Part shown: positions 1-10,254 of the stretch, in pieces | Layout: every line of letters begins with the position of its first letter | Position numbering within the stretch: the first letter of the stretch is position 1 | Assembly: GCA_021201335.1 (NCBI GenBank) | Contig: JAJQFD010000010.1 | Span: 62,001 to 126,000 of the forward strand | DNA from: Bacteroides sp. | GTDB lineage: Bacteria; Bacteroidota; Bacteroidia; Bacteroidales; Bacteroidaceae | DNA length: 64,000 nucleotides | Direction of reading: 5' to 3' | Translations under genes and position numbers: made by a program | The notes under the pieces: model-generated | Databases searched by the model: none | What the model was told of the DNA's origin: nothing | The model's input: only the letters and a program-made list of their open reading frames with translations

Positions 1-105
1 CTACCACCGGGTTCTGTTTTTGATAAATACCGGTAATAGTTCCCCTACAAATCAGTTTCTCTCTCAGTTAAGATTGATAACTTTTATATTCCATTACAGA
101 AATCA

Positions 106-3100
106 TCATTCTATCCTCACTGTTTTCATACTTTCATTACCATAAAAAGTAGGAAAATACATCAACTCCGCTTTGGCAGGATTCAAAGAATAACGTCCTG
201 TGAACCTGGGAATCAGTTCAATGGTAAACAGATGTACTCCTTCCGTGAGCTTATTACTGAATATCACGACTTTCTCTTTGAAGTGCTCCCTGTGAACCTC
301 TTTCCAGTAATTCCCCCTGCTTTTCGAGTCATAAGAACAACCAGCCGGAATAGGTACTTCAATCTGTACATACTCAGCATCGGCATTTACCGTAACAGAG
401 ACTTCGAGTTTGGCCACTTTTCCGGCAGTAAAATACGATACTGTATCGTTGCTTTCCGTAAAAACAGACTTCACAACGAATCCTTTTCCAACCTCGGGTT
501 CAGGTTTGCGATTCCAGTTTTGTTGATAAACTGTAGTGAATAAGGGTGCCGTTCCCTGTTTTTTAATCTGTAAAGCCGATTGTGAATCCAACTGACTGGT
601 ATACGGAAACTTCGTTACTTTCTTGCCATTTACAATCATGATTGTTTCAGCATACGCCTGACCATCCTTTAACATATCGGGCATAATCGTTTCGATGATG
701 CGTGATGACTGATAGGTATTTTGCCAGAAACCACCGTGTCGGTTCTCAAAGAAATAGTTTCTCACTTTCATCAGTTCATCTTCGTAACCACCTATTTCCC
801 TTAAGATATTGTATGCAATGAGGGTATTATCAATATTGGTTCCGTATGGCCGCCTGAAACTTCTATATAAAGGATTGACTTCTTTCTGATCTCCCCAGTA
901 GAGAGAACCCAGCATGGTTTTCTTCGCATAATGCATCAGTGAATCCCTGTTTATTTCATCTTTCAACCCAATTACCGCCATTGCGTGCATGGTTTTTAGT
1001 TTATCAGTCAAGGTATTGTTTTCCAATCGCTTATCAATTCCACGGAAATAAGACTGATAATCAATCGGGGCATTCATGCGTTTCAGGTTAATAAGGCGTT
1101 CCAATAATTCTTCTTTCGCTTGTGACGCTTTCCCGGGAACAGCCGAAGTCAGACTGGCTAGTGTGCTTTTCAATTCCTGCTCCATCGAATAAGACAAGTT
1201 AGGTATATCCATCCGTATGTCATAACCGGCTTCTTGAGCATCCAGCAAAGCACTAACAACATGACGGGATATCCAAACCTCTGTATTGCCAACGTTCCAC
1301 CAACCCCATAAACCCTGGGCATTCCTGTTTTTTGCTAGGTGGTTTATTAGGTTATTTATCTTTCCGTCTTCTTTAAACTCCATCTCAAATAGCTTCGCTA
1401 TTCGCTTCTTCGAGAGTAAAACTTTTATTTTCGATGCCACTTGTTCATTACACATATATGGATAGCGATCGACCTTTTCTATTTCGCGAAGGAAAAGGTC
1501 AAGGCTGGATGTTTCGGCATGAATTGTGATAGTTCCCATATCCGGTTTTACTGTGAAAAGATGAGTGGCAGAGTCGTTGATCACTTTAAATTCTCCATAC
1601 GTTTGTAGCATACCTTGCTCTAAAACGGGGAAGGATCGCTGCTCACCATCAAAATAACCATTTGCCATTTGCAGGGAATAAGCAAGAGTAAGACTATCAC
1701 TTTTATCTACCTTTACAGGGATGTAGTCGACATGAGAGGTTGATACTTCCAGATCGTCTTGCTGCACCTGATCAGTTTCGATCTTCCGGGTGACGGAAAC
1801 ACTATCACCATAATGATTGCTGATTCTTCCTACGGCATTGAGACTATCTCCCCGAATGGCAAAGCGTGGAGTTGAGAGCCGTGCGGTTAGTGCTTTGAAA
1901 GAACGAATCGTCATCTGTTTTTTGTCGGACTGTTTTTTATTCCCGATAGCAATAAAATAAGCATTCCAACTGGTAATGTCATCCGGATAAGTAACCTGGA
2001 ATGTTGCTTTCCCTTTTTCATTGGTGCGGAGTCTGGGTTGCCAGAAAGCGTCATCATGGAAATTACGCCGCATGGTATTAGCGGGCTCTATTACCGGAAG
2101 CTCTTCTTCTTTGCTTCCCGCTTTGGAGGTATTTAGTGCATTTGTTTCGATCATTATTACCCCATTCGCCGCACGTGCACCATATATAGCGGTAGCAGTG
2201 GCATCCTTCAAAACATTGACTGATTTTATGGATGCCTGATCAATGCTATCAAGACTTCCGTCGTAAGGTAATCCGTTCACAAGAATAAGTGGTGGATTAC
2301 TGTTATCGAAAGAACTGGTGCCACGAACTGTAACACGAGTCATCCGATCCTCTAGCTCACCTCCCACATGAACTCCAGCAAGACTTCCTGTGAGATCCCT
2401 CCTTTTTTGAGTACCGTATCCTACCACAACTACTTCATCCAATTCCTGAAAATCTTCCCTCAACGTTATATTATATTGATAGCCTTGCCTGCCTCTAACG
2501 GTTTTGGTCTGGTAGCCGATGTAAGAGATAACTAACTCATTCCCGTTCGCTGCTGCACTTAACTCAAAGTTACCATCTAAATCAGTAATAGTTCCCATTG
2601 ATGTGCCTTTCACCGTTACACTTACACCAATCAAGGGTTCGCCAGAGCTATCCCGTACTGTACCTTTTATTATACTACCCGGTGCATCGTTGAAGAAAAC
2701 TTCTTCTTGCCAAATAGGAATACTCACAATACTATCTTTTGCAGGTGTATGGAGATAAGGATTTCGGGTGAATTCTCTTTTGATGTTCCGGTTGAAAATC
2801 CGGAATGCGGTTTGAGCTATTTCAATATCGTTGTCATAAGCGATGGAATCAAGAGCCAAATAATTTTCTCCATAAGGTTGCAAACAGATTGACTGACTGT
2901 AGGAAACGGAATCATTTATGATCAAGGATACTCTCATATCGCCTTTCGGAAGTTGTGCAAAATGGCGGGTTGCCCCATAACAAAGCTGATAATTACCTAT
3001 ATCTTTCGCATTCTCGGGTACGATAAACACCAGTACAGGTTTTATGTCTTTACCGGCTACATCTTTTCCAACCGAAAGATTGAGACGGCATTTAACACCA

Positions 3101-6100
3101 GGCAAGTTATCAAGTCTGTGTCTTATTTCGGCAAATCCGGTTGAGGCTGACAACTGGTCAAGTACGCGCTTTCTAAAATGCTGTTGAATGAAATTTTTCG
3201 TCAACGGTTGCTGCTGAAAGTTCACTTCAGGAGTATATCGGTTGAAAAGCTTGATCGACCATTCCGACCAATTCTTTATTTTCTGATACCCCGGATACAA
3301 TGTATAATGATTGCCACCTTCAATACCAATATGAGTTATGAGCTTGTTTTCAGCATACACGGATGCCATATCCGAAAAACCATTACTATAATTACGCGAG
3401 GGGAATGGTCCGACCAACACAGGATGATTGACATATCCGTTAATCCTGTAATCGTATTTTCTTCTGGGCGAAGGATTGAGGTAATAAAGGGTATGCCCTG
3501 AACGAATAGATGCAGCTACATCCAGAGGATTATTCAAGTTTGGAAGCCATATCCAGCCGAAGTTATTGTCAACCGTTATTAACTGGTTCATCAATGAATG
3601 GGTTTCTTGGTTGGTTATTTTCCCGACATTCTTCTTTTTCAGTTCCCGGGAAGTTATAACCAAAGGTAAATTTTCTTCGTTATCACTGCTGGCAGAGATA
3701 TAAGGTTTACCGGCATTGAAGGATAGGATATTCCTGGTTCCTTTTTGCAATATGACATAATGAACAGATATCTCACGGTCGTATGTCCGGAAGCGCAACA
3801 GGTGCTTGCCGGGTTCAACCGGGAATACATAGTTATTGTATTGTTGTGCCAGGCTGGTGTAATACAAGCGTCCGTCTATCCAGAGCATATTTACCCCTTG
3901 TAATGCACCGTCAATAACAATATATGGAGAAATCAGGGTACTGCCGTCAGTAGTCGGTTCCGTATAATGGTAATATTTATCGGGATACAGAAATTTATAG
4001 TATTCAATGGTATCGAGTGACATCGTATGTTTCCAATTCTCCCATGTCATTTTTCCTTTGCTGATGATGTCGTTTTCATTCGACTCATACAGTGTTCTAT
4101 CAAATAAGCTGGCATATTTTGCTTTCCCCCGAATAGGAACATCAGGCATATTATAGTTTTTAAATTTGGATGTAAAGGAATAAGCTGTTATATCCACATT
4201 ATCCACAGGTTTACCTTCCTTGTCAGTGACGTCAACCACCACATCCGTTGTTTGACCTGGATATACTACTGAAGGAGTCGATACCTCTATAGACATATTT
4301 TTGCGGATAAACGGTAGTTGTTCCTCTATATACTTAGTGTTTTCACCGAAAATATAGGATAGCTGCATGGCATAACCTGCCTCATCTTTATCATCCAACG
4401 AATAATCTAAAGTCGTGGCATATCCTTTAACTATTTCCTTCTTATTCTTGCGGAGGATATACCAAAAAGGAGTACCAGCCGGATTATCTACTTTGAGATA
4501 GATGGAATCATTCTGCCGATAAAAACGGTACCCGAGTTGATATGAAGTTGCTTCTTCCAGAAAATAATAATCCGTCGTATGTTCGGTTCTTACGGTAACA
4601 TCTGTAACAAACCAGGGTAAGGGCTTAGTATAGGGTAACATAGCGGAATCCGTAGATAATACCTCTCCGTTTTCTCCACAGATTTCGAGCAATGCCATTA
4701 CGGGATGGGATTCTCCTTTGTGCAACTCCTTTATAGTTAGTAATCCTTTGTCCAGTGAAAAATCAATGATATAATCATCTGCTTTCCGGTAGAGCCGTTT
4801 ACTTTGTGTTTGTTTTTCATTATCAGCACTAAGATAGTCAGCTCTTACCTGGTAATAAAAAGAGATGCCGGGAGGAAAAATGGAGTCAGGTAATATCACT
4901 TCGTGTTCAGACTTACCATTCATATCAAGGGTATGTGTCCACACAGTATCCGGAAGGAAAACAGAAAAACTGCCATTCATTTTATTTGTATTCAGAGAGG
5001 CGGAAGTAACTTGTATATCTATTTTCCCATCATAGACAGCCAGATCATTTTCATCGGTAACTTTGAAATTTATCTTTACGGAGTCCTGGTTGACATATTC
5101 CTCCTTATCGGTTCTCATGGAAAAGTTGATTCCCTTCAGCTCATATTCCTCATACCTGAAATTCCCTAGTACGGCATTGTATCGCTTATTGGAGGTTTTG
5201 AAAGCAATAGTATAGTTCGTATCCAGATTCAGATCAAGGCTATCCGTTAACTGGAACTGATATTCGTACATACCAGGGCGATAAGGACTTAAGTTTGTCA
5301 ATACCGTATCTACATTCAACGGGTAATATCCTCCATACAGTCTAACATCCACAGACTTATTGTATGGTTTACCATCATATTCGGATACATACGCTTTTAA
5401 TTTAACCGTTTCACCGGGTTTATACTTAGGTTTATTAAATACAACAAAACCTGTGTATTTATACTTTGTCGGACGGTCTTCGGGGTGAAAGATATAATTC
5501 ACCCCTTCTTTAAGATTATACCATCCTCGTTTCATTTTTCCCCAGATGGCGTTGAATATGTTCTTTTTGGAGGCATAATACCTGTAGTGCTGTTTTTCAA
5601 TTTCAATATAATGATATACTCCCCGGTTATTGACTTCCAGCATATCTCCATCTTTTATGCTTGGTGTATTATAGGTTTGGGTGGTCTTGTTATATTTCAA
5701 CGCTTTAGAACCGTATTTTACAACGGCATCTTTAATGATATTTCCCAGAGAATCATACAAACATAGCATCATCTCTTCAGAAGGAACAATCTTAAAGTAT
5801 AGGTCATCGACAATATGATCCGTAAAATTCAGTTGGTTTGAAGTGGATTTAACGATTATATAATTCCCTGCTGGCAGATCAGGGATTTTTTTATCCCAAG
5901 TGGCAAATTCTGCTACGTATTGCCCTAACATATCTTCGTTGATACTTTTATCTTTCAAGTGGATTTCCCTGAGGCAATCTTTGTTAATAGTATAGATATA
6001 AGACCTTTCAGATTCGCGTTTACTATCCGCCAAATTGTTTTGGGCTTGTAATAGTCCTGAAAAGAAGAACATTACAATAAAGATAGATGTTGACAGTTCC

Positions 6101-6105
6101 TTCAT
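106..6105 (-). CDS. Alpha-2-macroglobulin family protein with inserted SusC-type carboxypeptidase-like and TonB-plug domains
   Basis: A 1999-residue exported protein. An N-terminal signal peptide ends near LLQAQ at residue 22. Residues of about 30 to 1130 are beta-rich MG-type repeats, including the MG2 pattern (GFVVFNKPKYKPGETVKLKA). Residues of about 1138-1220 match a carboxypeptidase-like regulatory domain (IKGTVRDSSGEPLIGVSV). About 1222-1320 match a TonB-receptor plug (DEVVVVGYGTQKRRDLTGS, then DATATAIYGARAANGVIMIE). The A2M core resumes at about 1340 (WNAYFIAIG). It has a thioester motif CNEQ at Cys1552-Gln1555, followed by the alpha-helical complement-like domain. Bacterial A2Ms trap proteases through this thioester and are thought to guard the envelope. 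No receptor beta-barrel follows the plug, so this is not a transporter. No pbpC partner gene is visible on the downstream side inside the window. The domain calls are firm; the role of the plug segment is unknown. Confidence 0.93.
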   Translation of the reverse strand: MKELSTSIFIVMFFFSGLLQAQNNLADSKRESERSYIYTINKDCLREIHLKDKSINEDMLGQYVAEFATWDKKIPDLPAGNYIIVKSTSNQLNFTDHIVDDLYFKIVPSEEMMLCLYDSLGNIIKDAVVKYGSKALKYNKTTQTYNTPSIKDGDMLEVNNRGVYHYIEIEKQHYRYYASKKNIFNAIWGKMKRGWYNLKEGVNYIFHPEDRPTKYKYTGFVVFNKPKYKPGETVKLKAYVSEYDGKPYNKSVDVRLYGGYYPLNVDTVLTNLSPYRPGMYEYQFQLTDSLDLNLDTNYTIAFKTSNKRYNAVLGNFRYEEYELKGINFSMRTDKEEYVNQDSVKINFKVTDENDLAVYDGKIDIQVTSASLNTNKMNGSFSVFLPDTVWTHTLDMNGKSEHEVILPDSIFPPGISFYYQVRADYLSADNEKQTQSKRLYRKADDYIIDFSLDKGLLTIKELHKGESHPVMALLEICGENGEVLSTDSAMLPYTKPLPWFVTDVTVRTEHTTDYYFLEEATSYQLGYRFYRQNDSIYLKVDNPAGTPFWYILRKNKKEIVKGYATTLDYSLDDKDEAGYAMQLSYIFGENTKYIEEQLPFIRKNMSIEVSTPSVVYPGQTTDVVVDVTDKEGKPVDNVDITAYSFTSKFKNYNMPDVPIRGKAKYASLFDRTLYESNENDIISKGKMTWENWKHTMSLDTIEYYKFLYPDKYYHYTEPTTDGSTLISPYIVIDGALQGVNMLWIDGRLYYTSLAQQYNNYVFPVEPGKHLLRFRTYDREISVHYVILQKGTRNILSFNAGKPYISASSDNEENLPLVITSRELKKKNVGKITNQETHSLMNQLITVDNNFGWIWLPNLNNPLDVAASIRSGHTLYYLNPSPRRKYDYRINGYVNHPVLVGPFPSRNYSNGFSDMASVYAENKLITHIGIEGGNHYTLYPGYQKIKNWSEWSIKLFNRYTPEVNFQQQPLTKNFIQQHFRKRVLDQLSASTGFAEIRHRLDNLPGVKCRLNLSVGKDVAGKDIKPVLVFIVPENAKDIGNYQLCYGATRHFAQLPKGDMRVSLIINDSVSYSQSICLQPYGENYLALDSIAYDNDIEIAQTAFRIFNRNIKREFTRNPYLHTPAKDSIVSIPIWQEEVFFNDAPGSIIKGTVRDSSGEPLIGVSVTVKGTSMGTITDLDGNFELSAAANGNELVISYIGYQTKTVRGRQGYQYNITLREDFQELDEVVVVGYGTQKRRDLTGSLAGVHVGGELEDRMTRVTVRGTSSFDNSNPPLILVNGLPYDGSLDSIDQASIKSVNVLKDATATAIYGARAANGVIMIETNALNTSKAGSKEEELPVIEPANTMRRNFHDDAFWQPRLRTNEKGKATFQVTYPDDITSWNAYFIAIGNKKQSDKKQMTIRSFKALTARLSTPRFAIRGDSLNAVGRISNHYGDSVSVTRKIETDQVQQDDLEVSTSHVDYIPVKVDKSDSLTLAYSLQMANGYFDGEQRSFPVLEQGMLQTYGEFKVINDSATHLFTVKPDMGTITIHAETSSLDLFLREIEKVDRYPYMCNEQVASKIKVLLSKKRIAKLFEMEFKEDGKINNLINHLAKNRNAQGLWGWWNVGNTEVWISRHVVSALLDAQEAGYDIRMDIPNLSYSMEQELKSTLASLTSAVPGKASQAKEELLERLINLKRMNAPIDYQSYFRGIDKRLENNTLTDKLKTMHAMAVIGLKDEINRDSLMHYAKKTMLGSLYWGDQKEVNPLYRSFRRPYGTNIDNTLIAYNILREIGGYEDELMKVRNYFFENRHGGFWQNTYQSSRIIETIMPDMLKDGQAYAETIMIVNGKKVTKFPYTSQLDSQSALQIKKQGTAPLFTTVYQQNWNRKPEPEVGKGFVVKSVFTESNDTVSYFTAGKVAKLEVSVTVNADAEYVQIEVPIPAGCSYDSKSRGNYWKEVHREHFKEKVVIFSNKLTEGVHLFTIELIPRFTGRYSLNPAKAELMYFPTFYGNESMKTVRIE

Positions 6106-6268
6106 AATGCTAAGATAAGTTTTTAAATCGCTTTTCTATATAGACAGTTCCGGAATTATAAACCCCTAATTCTTAGGAAAAAAGTTTAGGAGAGTTCGGT
6201 CTATAATAAAATTGTCACTTAAACCATATAAGTACAGTTATTCAGTCGAGATAATCCGATATTTTATA

Positions 6269-6276
6269 TAAGTTTG
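6269..6276 (+). promoter_or_regulatory. Candidate -7 element (TAAGTTTG) before the lipoprotein gene
   Basis: Matches the Bacteroidetes primary sigma -7 consensus TAnnTTTG and lies 33 bp before the ATG at 6309. No TTTG box is seen at the usual upstream distance, so support is partial. Confidence 0.4.
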
Positions 6277-6308
6277 TTTTTATTACCTGTTAACCAAGAA
6301 TATAAAAC

Positions 6309-7925
6309 ATGAAAAAGGTTCTCTTCATAATCACACTTCTTTGTTGTATAGCAAGTTGTACAACAAAGACCCCTAACGGCACCCAAAATCCAGAAGGTTT
6401 CCAGATAACCGTAGATACAATAACTGTTCATATAAAAGATCTGGTAAATCCGGCAACCCGGGTAGAATTAACCCAGGCTGTAAAGTTTAACAATAAATAT
6501 TATTGTATTTTCACAGCCTTTGAGCTCTATTACTTTATCAACAATAATAGATATTTTTTGATCATAAACTCAAATGGTAATATTGAACGCAATATACCGC
6601 TCCCTGAAGAAGTTGTGAAAGGCTTCAATTTTGAGTTGTTTGTTAATAAGGATACTATTTTCCTATTAAATGAACTCTCGAAGAAAATGTTTTACCTGGA
6701 GCAAAAACAGTGGAAGTGGACTCCGGCGATCCATACCGATGAAATAATCTTTGAAGATAACCATTATTACATCCTGAATCCACACAGGAATAAAATGGGA
6801 TGCACCACATGGTTTAGGGATAAGCAAACAGAGGTTGAATATGAATTTAACTCTCACGGCAGGATCATCAACAAAATTGATAGTACTTATTATATAACAT
6901 CCGACATCCGCGTTCTGGAAATAGATAACCCTGCAAAGTTGATGCCTTGTCACCCCGAACGCTATCATCCTCATATTCTTAAATCGGAGAAATATATCCG
7001 GGGAAGTGAATCTCTTGAAGGTGTTAAAGTTCTTTTTGGCGATTCCATTTGTAATCATTTAGATTGTGAAGCCACCCAACCCGAATATCAAATATTCACT
7101 TCCTTTACTGCTAATAAAAAACTCTATCATTTATGTAGTTCAGATTCCAACCTTTTTATTGCCAAAATTGATAGTGGTAGATTGATTCCTGTACAACATC
7201 TGGATGTTTTTGATAAGACATTAAATTTTTATAATTCTGATCTAATGACGATTTGGAAAGATAATAGCCAACTCCTCAAATTTAAGACAATTGATCCGAA
7301 TCAATCTGGTATGATCGAAATAAAAGAAAACAAATTAAATATTCGCTACTTGAATCACATTAGTGATACCATTGAATATTTGCGAAAAGAAACGTTTCCT
7401 CTTATATTTCGTTTTATAGTTAATCACATTGATTCCCTACACATCGCCGTTGCTGATTCCCTGGAACGCAAAAATGGTAGTACCTATTTACAATCACAGA
7501 CTCAAAGACCTACATACCATAGTTACTATCCACACAGCAAAAACTTTGAGTTTGAAGGTGCCAAAGTGTATTTAAAGAGTGAAGATGAAATAATTACGAA
7601 TGTAACCCACTATGACTGCGCAAAAAAGGATTCACTAGTCAAATCCATATTCCTGAAATGGCTCGAAACTAAAACATTTATCGATAAATATAAAAGATAT
7701 CCAAGTTCAAAGAAAAACATTCCTAAAAAAGCCTACTTCCAAAATAAACTTGACGAAATAGTGCAAACGGTTAGTCATACTCTAAATGTCAAGCCTAAAA
7801 AAATGAAACCTAAACGAGGCAAAATAAAATTGGAATGGAAGGATAATAACGGGCTGAAAGTTGAACTTTATTGCGAAAATCTGGATAAAGAAAGAGAGAT
7901 AAGAATGATTATTTACAAGGATTGA
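6309..7925 (+). CDS. Hypothetical lipoprotein, 538 residues
   Basis: I do not recognise the family. A short hydrophobic signal ends in a lipobox-like IASC near residue 17, so it is probably a lipid-anchored envelope protein. Residues 20-370 alternate short hydrophobic strands with turns and contain repeated aromatic-rich segments (YYCIFTAFELYYF, TIFLLNEL, HYYILNPHR). This suggests a beta-propeller or similar all-beta fold. The last 100 residues are strongly basic (KPKKMKPKRGKIK). It lies divergent from the A2M gene and converges on dnaK, so it is probably transcribed alone. It ends in TGA, which shows that TGA is a normal stop in this genome. No catalytic motif is visible. Confidence 0.8.
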   Translation: MKKVLFIITLLCCIASCTTKTPNGTQNPEGFQITVDTITVHIKDLVNPATRVELTQAVKFNNKYYCIFTAFELYYFINNNRYFLIINSNGNIERNIPLPEEVVKGFNFELFVNKDTIFLLNELSKKMFYLEQKQWKWTPAIHTDEIIFEDNHYYILNPHRNKMGCTTWFRDKQTEVEYEFNSHGRIINKIDSTYYITSDIRVLEIDNPAKLMPCHPERYHPHILKSEKYIRGSESLEGVKVLFGDSICNHLDCEATQPEYQIFTSFTANKKLYHLCSSDSNLFIAKIDSGRLIPVQHLDVFDKTLNFYNSDLMTIWKDNSQLLKFKTIDPNQSGMIEIKENKLNIRYLNHISDTIEYLRKETFPLIFRFIVNHIDSLHIAVADSLERKNGSTYLQSQTQRPTYHSYYPHSKNFEFEGAKVYLKSEDEIITNVTHYDCAKKDSLVKSIFLKWLETKTFIDKYKRYPSSKKNIPKKAYFQNKLDEIVQTVSHTLNVKPKKMKPKRGKIKLEWKDNNGLKVELYCENLDKEREIRMIIYKD

Positions 7926-7942
7926 AATACTTTTAAATAAAA

Positions 7943-7977
7943 AAAGTGACTGCAAATAAATAATCTACAGCCACTTT
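7943..7977 (-). terminator. Rho-independent terminator of dnaK
   Basis: Read on the minus strand, AAAGTGGCTG (7968-7977) pairs with CAGTCACTTT (7943-7952) through ten pairs including one G-U. A run of T follows. It lies 28 bp past the dnaK stop. On the plus strand the G-U becomes an A-C mismatch, so it serves dnaK better than the converging lipoprotein gene. Confidence 0.8.
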
Positions 7978-8004
7978 ATAAATAATCTGATTTTCTACAA
8001 ATAA

Positions 8005-9915
8005 TTATTTCACTTCTTCAAAATCCGCATCCTGTATATTATCTCCATCGTTAGAAGAAGAGCTACTACTCTGTCCAGCATTTGGATCAGGACCTGCCTG
8101 AGGGCCAGTCTGTCCGCCACTTTGATTATAAATTTCAGCACTTGCAGCCTGGAAAGCTGTATTTACTTCAGCCATAGCGGTGTCAATAGCAGCGAGGTCT
8201 TGTGTTTTATGAGCATCTTTTAATTTATTCAAAGCAGTCTCAATAGGAGCTTTTTTATCAGCTGGTAATTTGTCTCCCAGTTCTTCAAGTTGTTTTTCTG
8301 TCTGGAAGATCATGCTGTCAGCCTGATTCAGTTTGTCAATTTTTTCACGTTCTTTCTTATCGGCATCAGCATTTGCTTCAGCTTCAGCTTTCATTCTATC
8401 AATTTCTTCCTTACTCAAACCGCTGGAAGCTTCAATGCGAATAGCTTGTTCTTTGCCAGTTGCTTTATCTTTGGCTGATACTTTCAAGATACCATTAGCA
8501 TCAATATCAAAGGTAACTTCAATCTGAGGCATGCCACGACGAGCCGGAGCAATACCTGTTAGGTTAAACTGACCAATTGATTTATTTTGTGAAGCCATCG
8601 GACGTTCACCCTGTAATACGTGAATAGTGACTTCAGTTTGATTGTCAGCAGCAGTAGAGAATGTTTCACTTTTCTTTGTCGGAATAGTAGTGTTAGCATC
8701 AATTAGTTTTGTCATAACTCCTCCCAATGTTTCAATACCCATTGACAGTGGAGTAACATCTAGTAACACCACACCTTTGATTTCATCTGTCAATACTGCA
8801 CCTTGTACAGCGGCACCAATGGCAACAACTTCATCCGGATTTACCTCTTTAGAAGGAGCCTTCCCAAAGAAATCTTCAACAAGTTTCTGTACGGCAGGTA
8901 TACGGGATGAACCACCTACCAGGATTACCTCATCAATATCAGCATTACTTAAACCAGCATCATTCATTGCTTTCTTACAAGGTTCCAAACAAGCTTGGAT
9001 TAAACCGTGAGACAATGACTCAAATTTAGCACGGGTTAATGTTTTCACTAAGTGTTTAGGAACACCATCCACTGGCATAATATATGGCAGATTGATTTCT
9101 GTACTTGTAGAAGAAGATAATTCAATTTTTGCTTTTTCAGCTGCTTCTTTTAAACGTTGAAGGGCCATCGGATCTTTAGTTAGATCAGCTCCTTCATCAC
9201 TTTTGAATTCCTGAACTAACCAATCGATAATTACCTGGTCAAAGTCATCTCCACCCAAGTGTGTATCACCATTAGTAGAAAGTACCTCAAACACACCACC
9301 ACCAAACTCAAGAATAGAAATATCAAATGTACCACCACCTAAGTCGAACACAGCAATCTTCATATCCTTGTGAGCTTTATCAAGACCGTATGCTAAAGCA
9401 GCAGCAGTCGGCTCATTCACAATACGTTTTACTTCCAATCCGGCAATTTGACCAGCTTCTTTAGTTGCCTGACGTTGTGAATCAGAAAAATAAGCAGGTA
9501 CGGTAATTACGGCTTCTGTAACTTCCTGTCCCAGATAATCCTCAGCTGTTTTTTTCATTTTCTGTAAAATCATTGCTGAGATTTCCTGTGGAGTATATAA
9601 ACGTCCATCAATATCTACCCGTGGCATTCCACCTTGATTTACAACTTTATAAGGTACACGTGGAATTTCTTTTTGCACCTGATCCCAGTTCTCACCCATG
9701 AAACGTTTGATAGAGAATACTGTTCTCTGAGGGTTTGTGATAGCCTGACGTTTCGCTGGATCACCTACCTTACGTTCGCCACCATCTACAAATGCTACAA
9801 TTGAAGGAGTAGTACGTTTTCCTTCACTGTTGGCTATTACTACAGGCTCATTACCTTCAAATACGGCAACACAAGAGTTTGTAGTTCCTAAGTCTATACC
9901 AATTATTTTTCCCAT
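8005..9915 (-). CDS. dnaK: Molecular chaperone DnaK (Hsp70)
   Basis: A 636-residue cytoplasmic Hsp70 of full normal length. The N-terminal ATPase domain opens with the phosphate-1 loop [16 protein letters not shown] (from residue 5). It continues with the [10 protein letters not shown] motif near 195 and [14 protein letters not shown] near 335, the adenosine-binding signature. The linker [15 protein letters not shown] leads into the substrate-binding domain and a helical lid. A flexible Gly/Ser/Asn-rich tail ends in the usual bacterial sequence DADFEEVK. It folds nascent and stress-denatured proteins with DnaJ and GrpE, neither of which is encoded here, so dnaK is monocistronic as is common in Bacteroidales. 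A strong terminator follows. The 340-bp upstream region carries inverted repeats that may take part in heat-shock control (separate entry). Confidence 0.99.
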   Translation of the reverse strand: MGKIIGIDLGTTNSCVAVFEGNEPVVIANSEGKRTTPSIVAFVDGGERKVGDPAKRQAITNPQRTVFSIKRFMGENWDQVQKEIPRVPYKVVNQGGMPRVDIDGRLYTPQEISAMILQKMKKTAEDYLGQEVTEAVITVPAYFSDSQRQATKEAGQIAGLEVKRIVNEPTAAALAYGLDKAHKDMKIAVFDLGGGTFDISILEFGGGVFEVLSTNGDTHLGGDDFDQVIIDWLVQEFKSDEGADLTKDPMALQRLKEAAEKAKIELSSSTSTEINLPYIMPVDGVPKHLVKTLTRAKFESLSHGLIQACLEPCKKAMNDAGLSNADIDEVILVGGSSRIPAVQKLVEDFFGKAPSKEVNPDEVVAIGAAVQGAVLTDEIKGVVLLDVTPLSMGIETLGGVMTKLIDANTTIPTKKSETFSTAADNQTEVTIHVLQGERPMASQNKSIGQFNLTGIAPARRGMPQIEVTFDIDANGILKVSAKDKATGKEQAIRIEASSGLSKEEIDRMKAEAEANADADKKEREKIDKLNQADSMIFQTEKQLEELGDKLPADKKAPIETALNKLKDAHKTQDLAAIDTAMAEVNTAFQAASAEIYNQSGGQTGPQAGPDPNAGQSSSSSSNDGDNIQDADFEEVK

Positions 9916-10030
9916 GATTTCTGATATATTTTATATTTTGTTTATAATCTTTTTTAAATTTATTAGTGACAATCAGTCGCCAATAAATACACAAACCTTA
10001 TGCCAAAACAAATTAAAAAGAAAGAAAGTT

Positions 10031-10095
10031 TTTCTGGCAGCTTGTTTTTAGTTAAGTAGAATAAACAATGTCACAATTCTGCCAGAAAGGCAGAA
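10031..10095. promoter_or_regulatory. Overlapping inverted repeats upstream of dnaK
   Basis: TTCTGCC (10078-10084) and GGCAGAA (10089-10095) form a perfect 7-bp hairpin with a 5-nt loop. The segment 10079-10088 is also the exact reverse complement of TTTCTGGCAG at 10031-10040, giving a competing 10-bp pairing. The rest of the intergenic stretch 9916-10254 shows no ORF and no CIRCE-type element. A role in dnaK control is inferred from position only; the distance to the dnaK start is about 115 to 180 bp. Confidence 0.45.
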
Positions 10096-10254
10096 AATGA
10101 TTTGATTAATTTTGGAGAGAATTACTGTAAGTGAGCCTTATAAATATCCGGTTATAATTATATAACTTTTCAATTTTTATCCCTAAATCACCCTAAAATT
10201 CAAAACTTACTCTTATTTTTGTTATCTATCCATTAAAATTTAAAACTGAATATC

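Noticed and set aside
1..105. Possible end of another gene at the left edge
   Set aside because: All frames on both strands contain stops or are too short to support a call.
8642..9010. 122-codon ORF antisense to dnaK
   Set aside because: Shadow of a highly conserved gene with biased codons; composition (Ser, Thr, Ala, Pro) is that of an antisense frame.
9916..10254. CIRCE or sigma-32-type heat-shock promoter for dnaK
   Set aside because: No TTAGCACTC-type dyad and no E. coli-type sigma-32 boxes are present; only the inverted repeats listed were kept.
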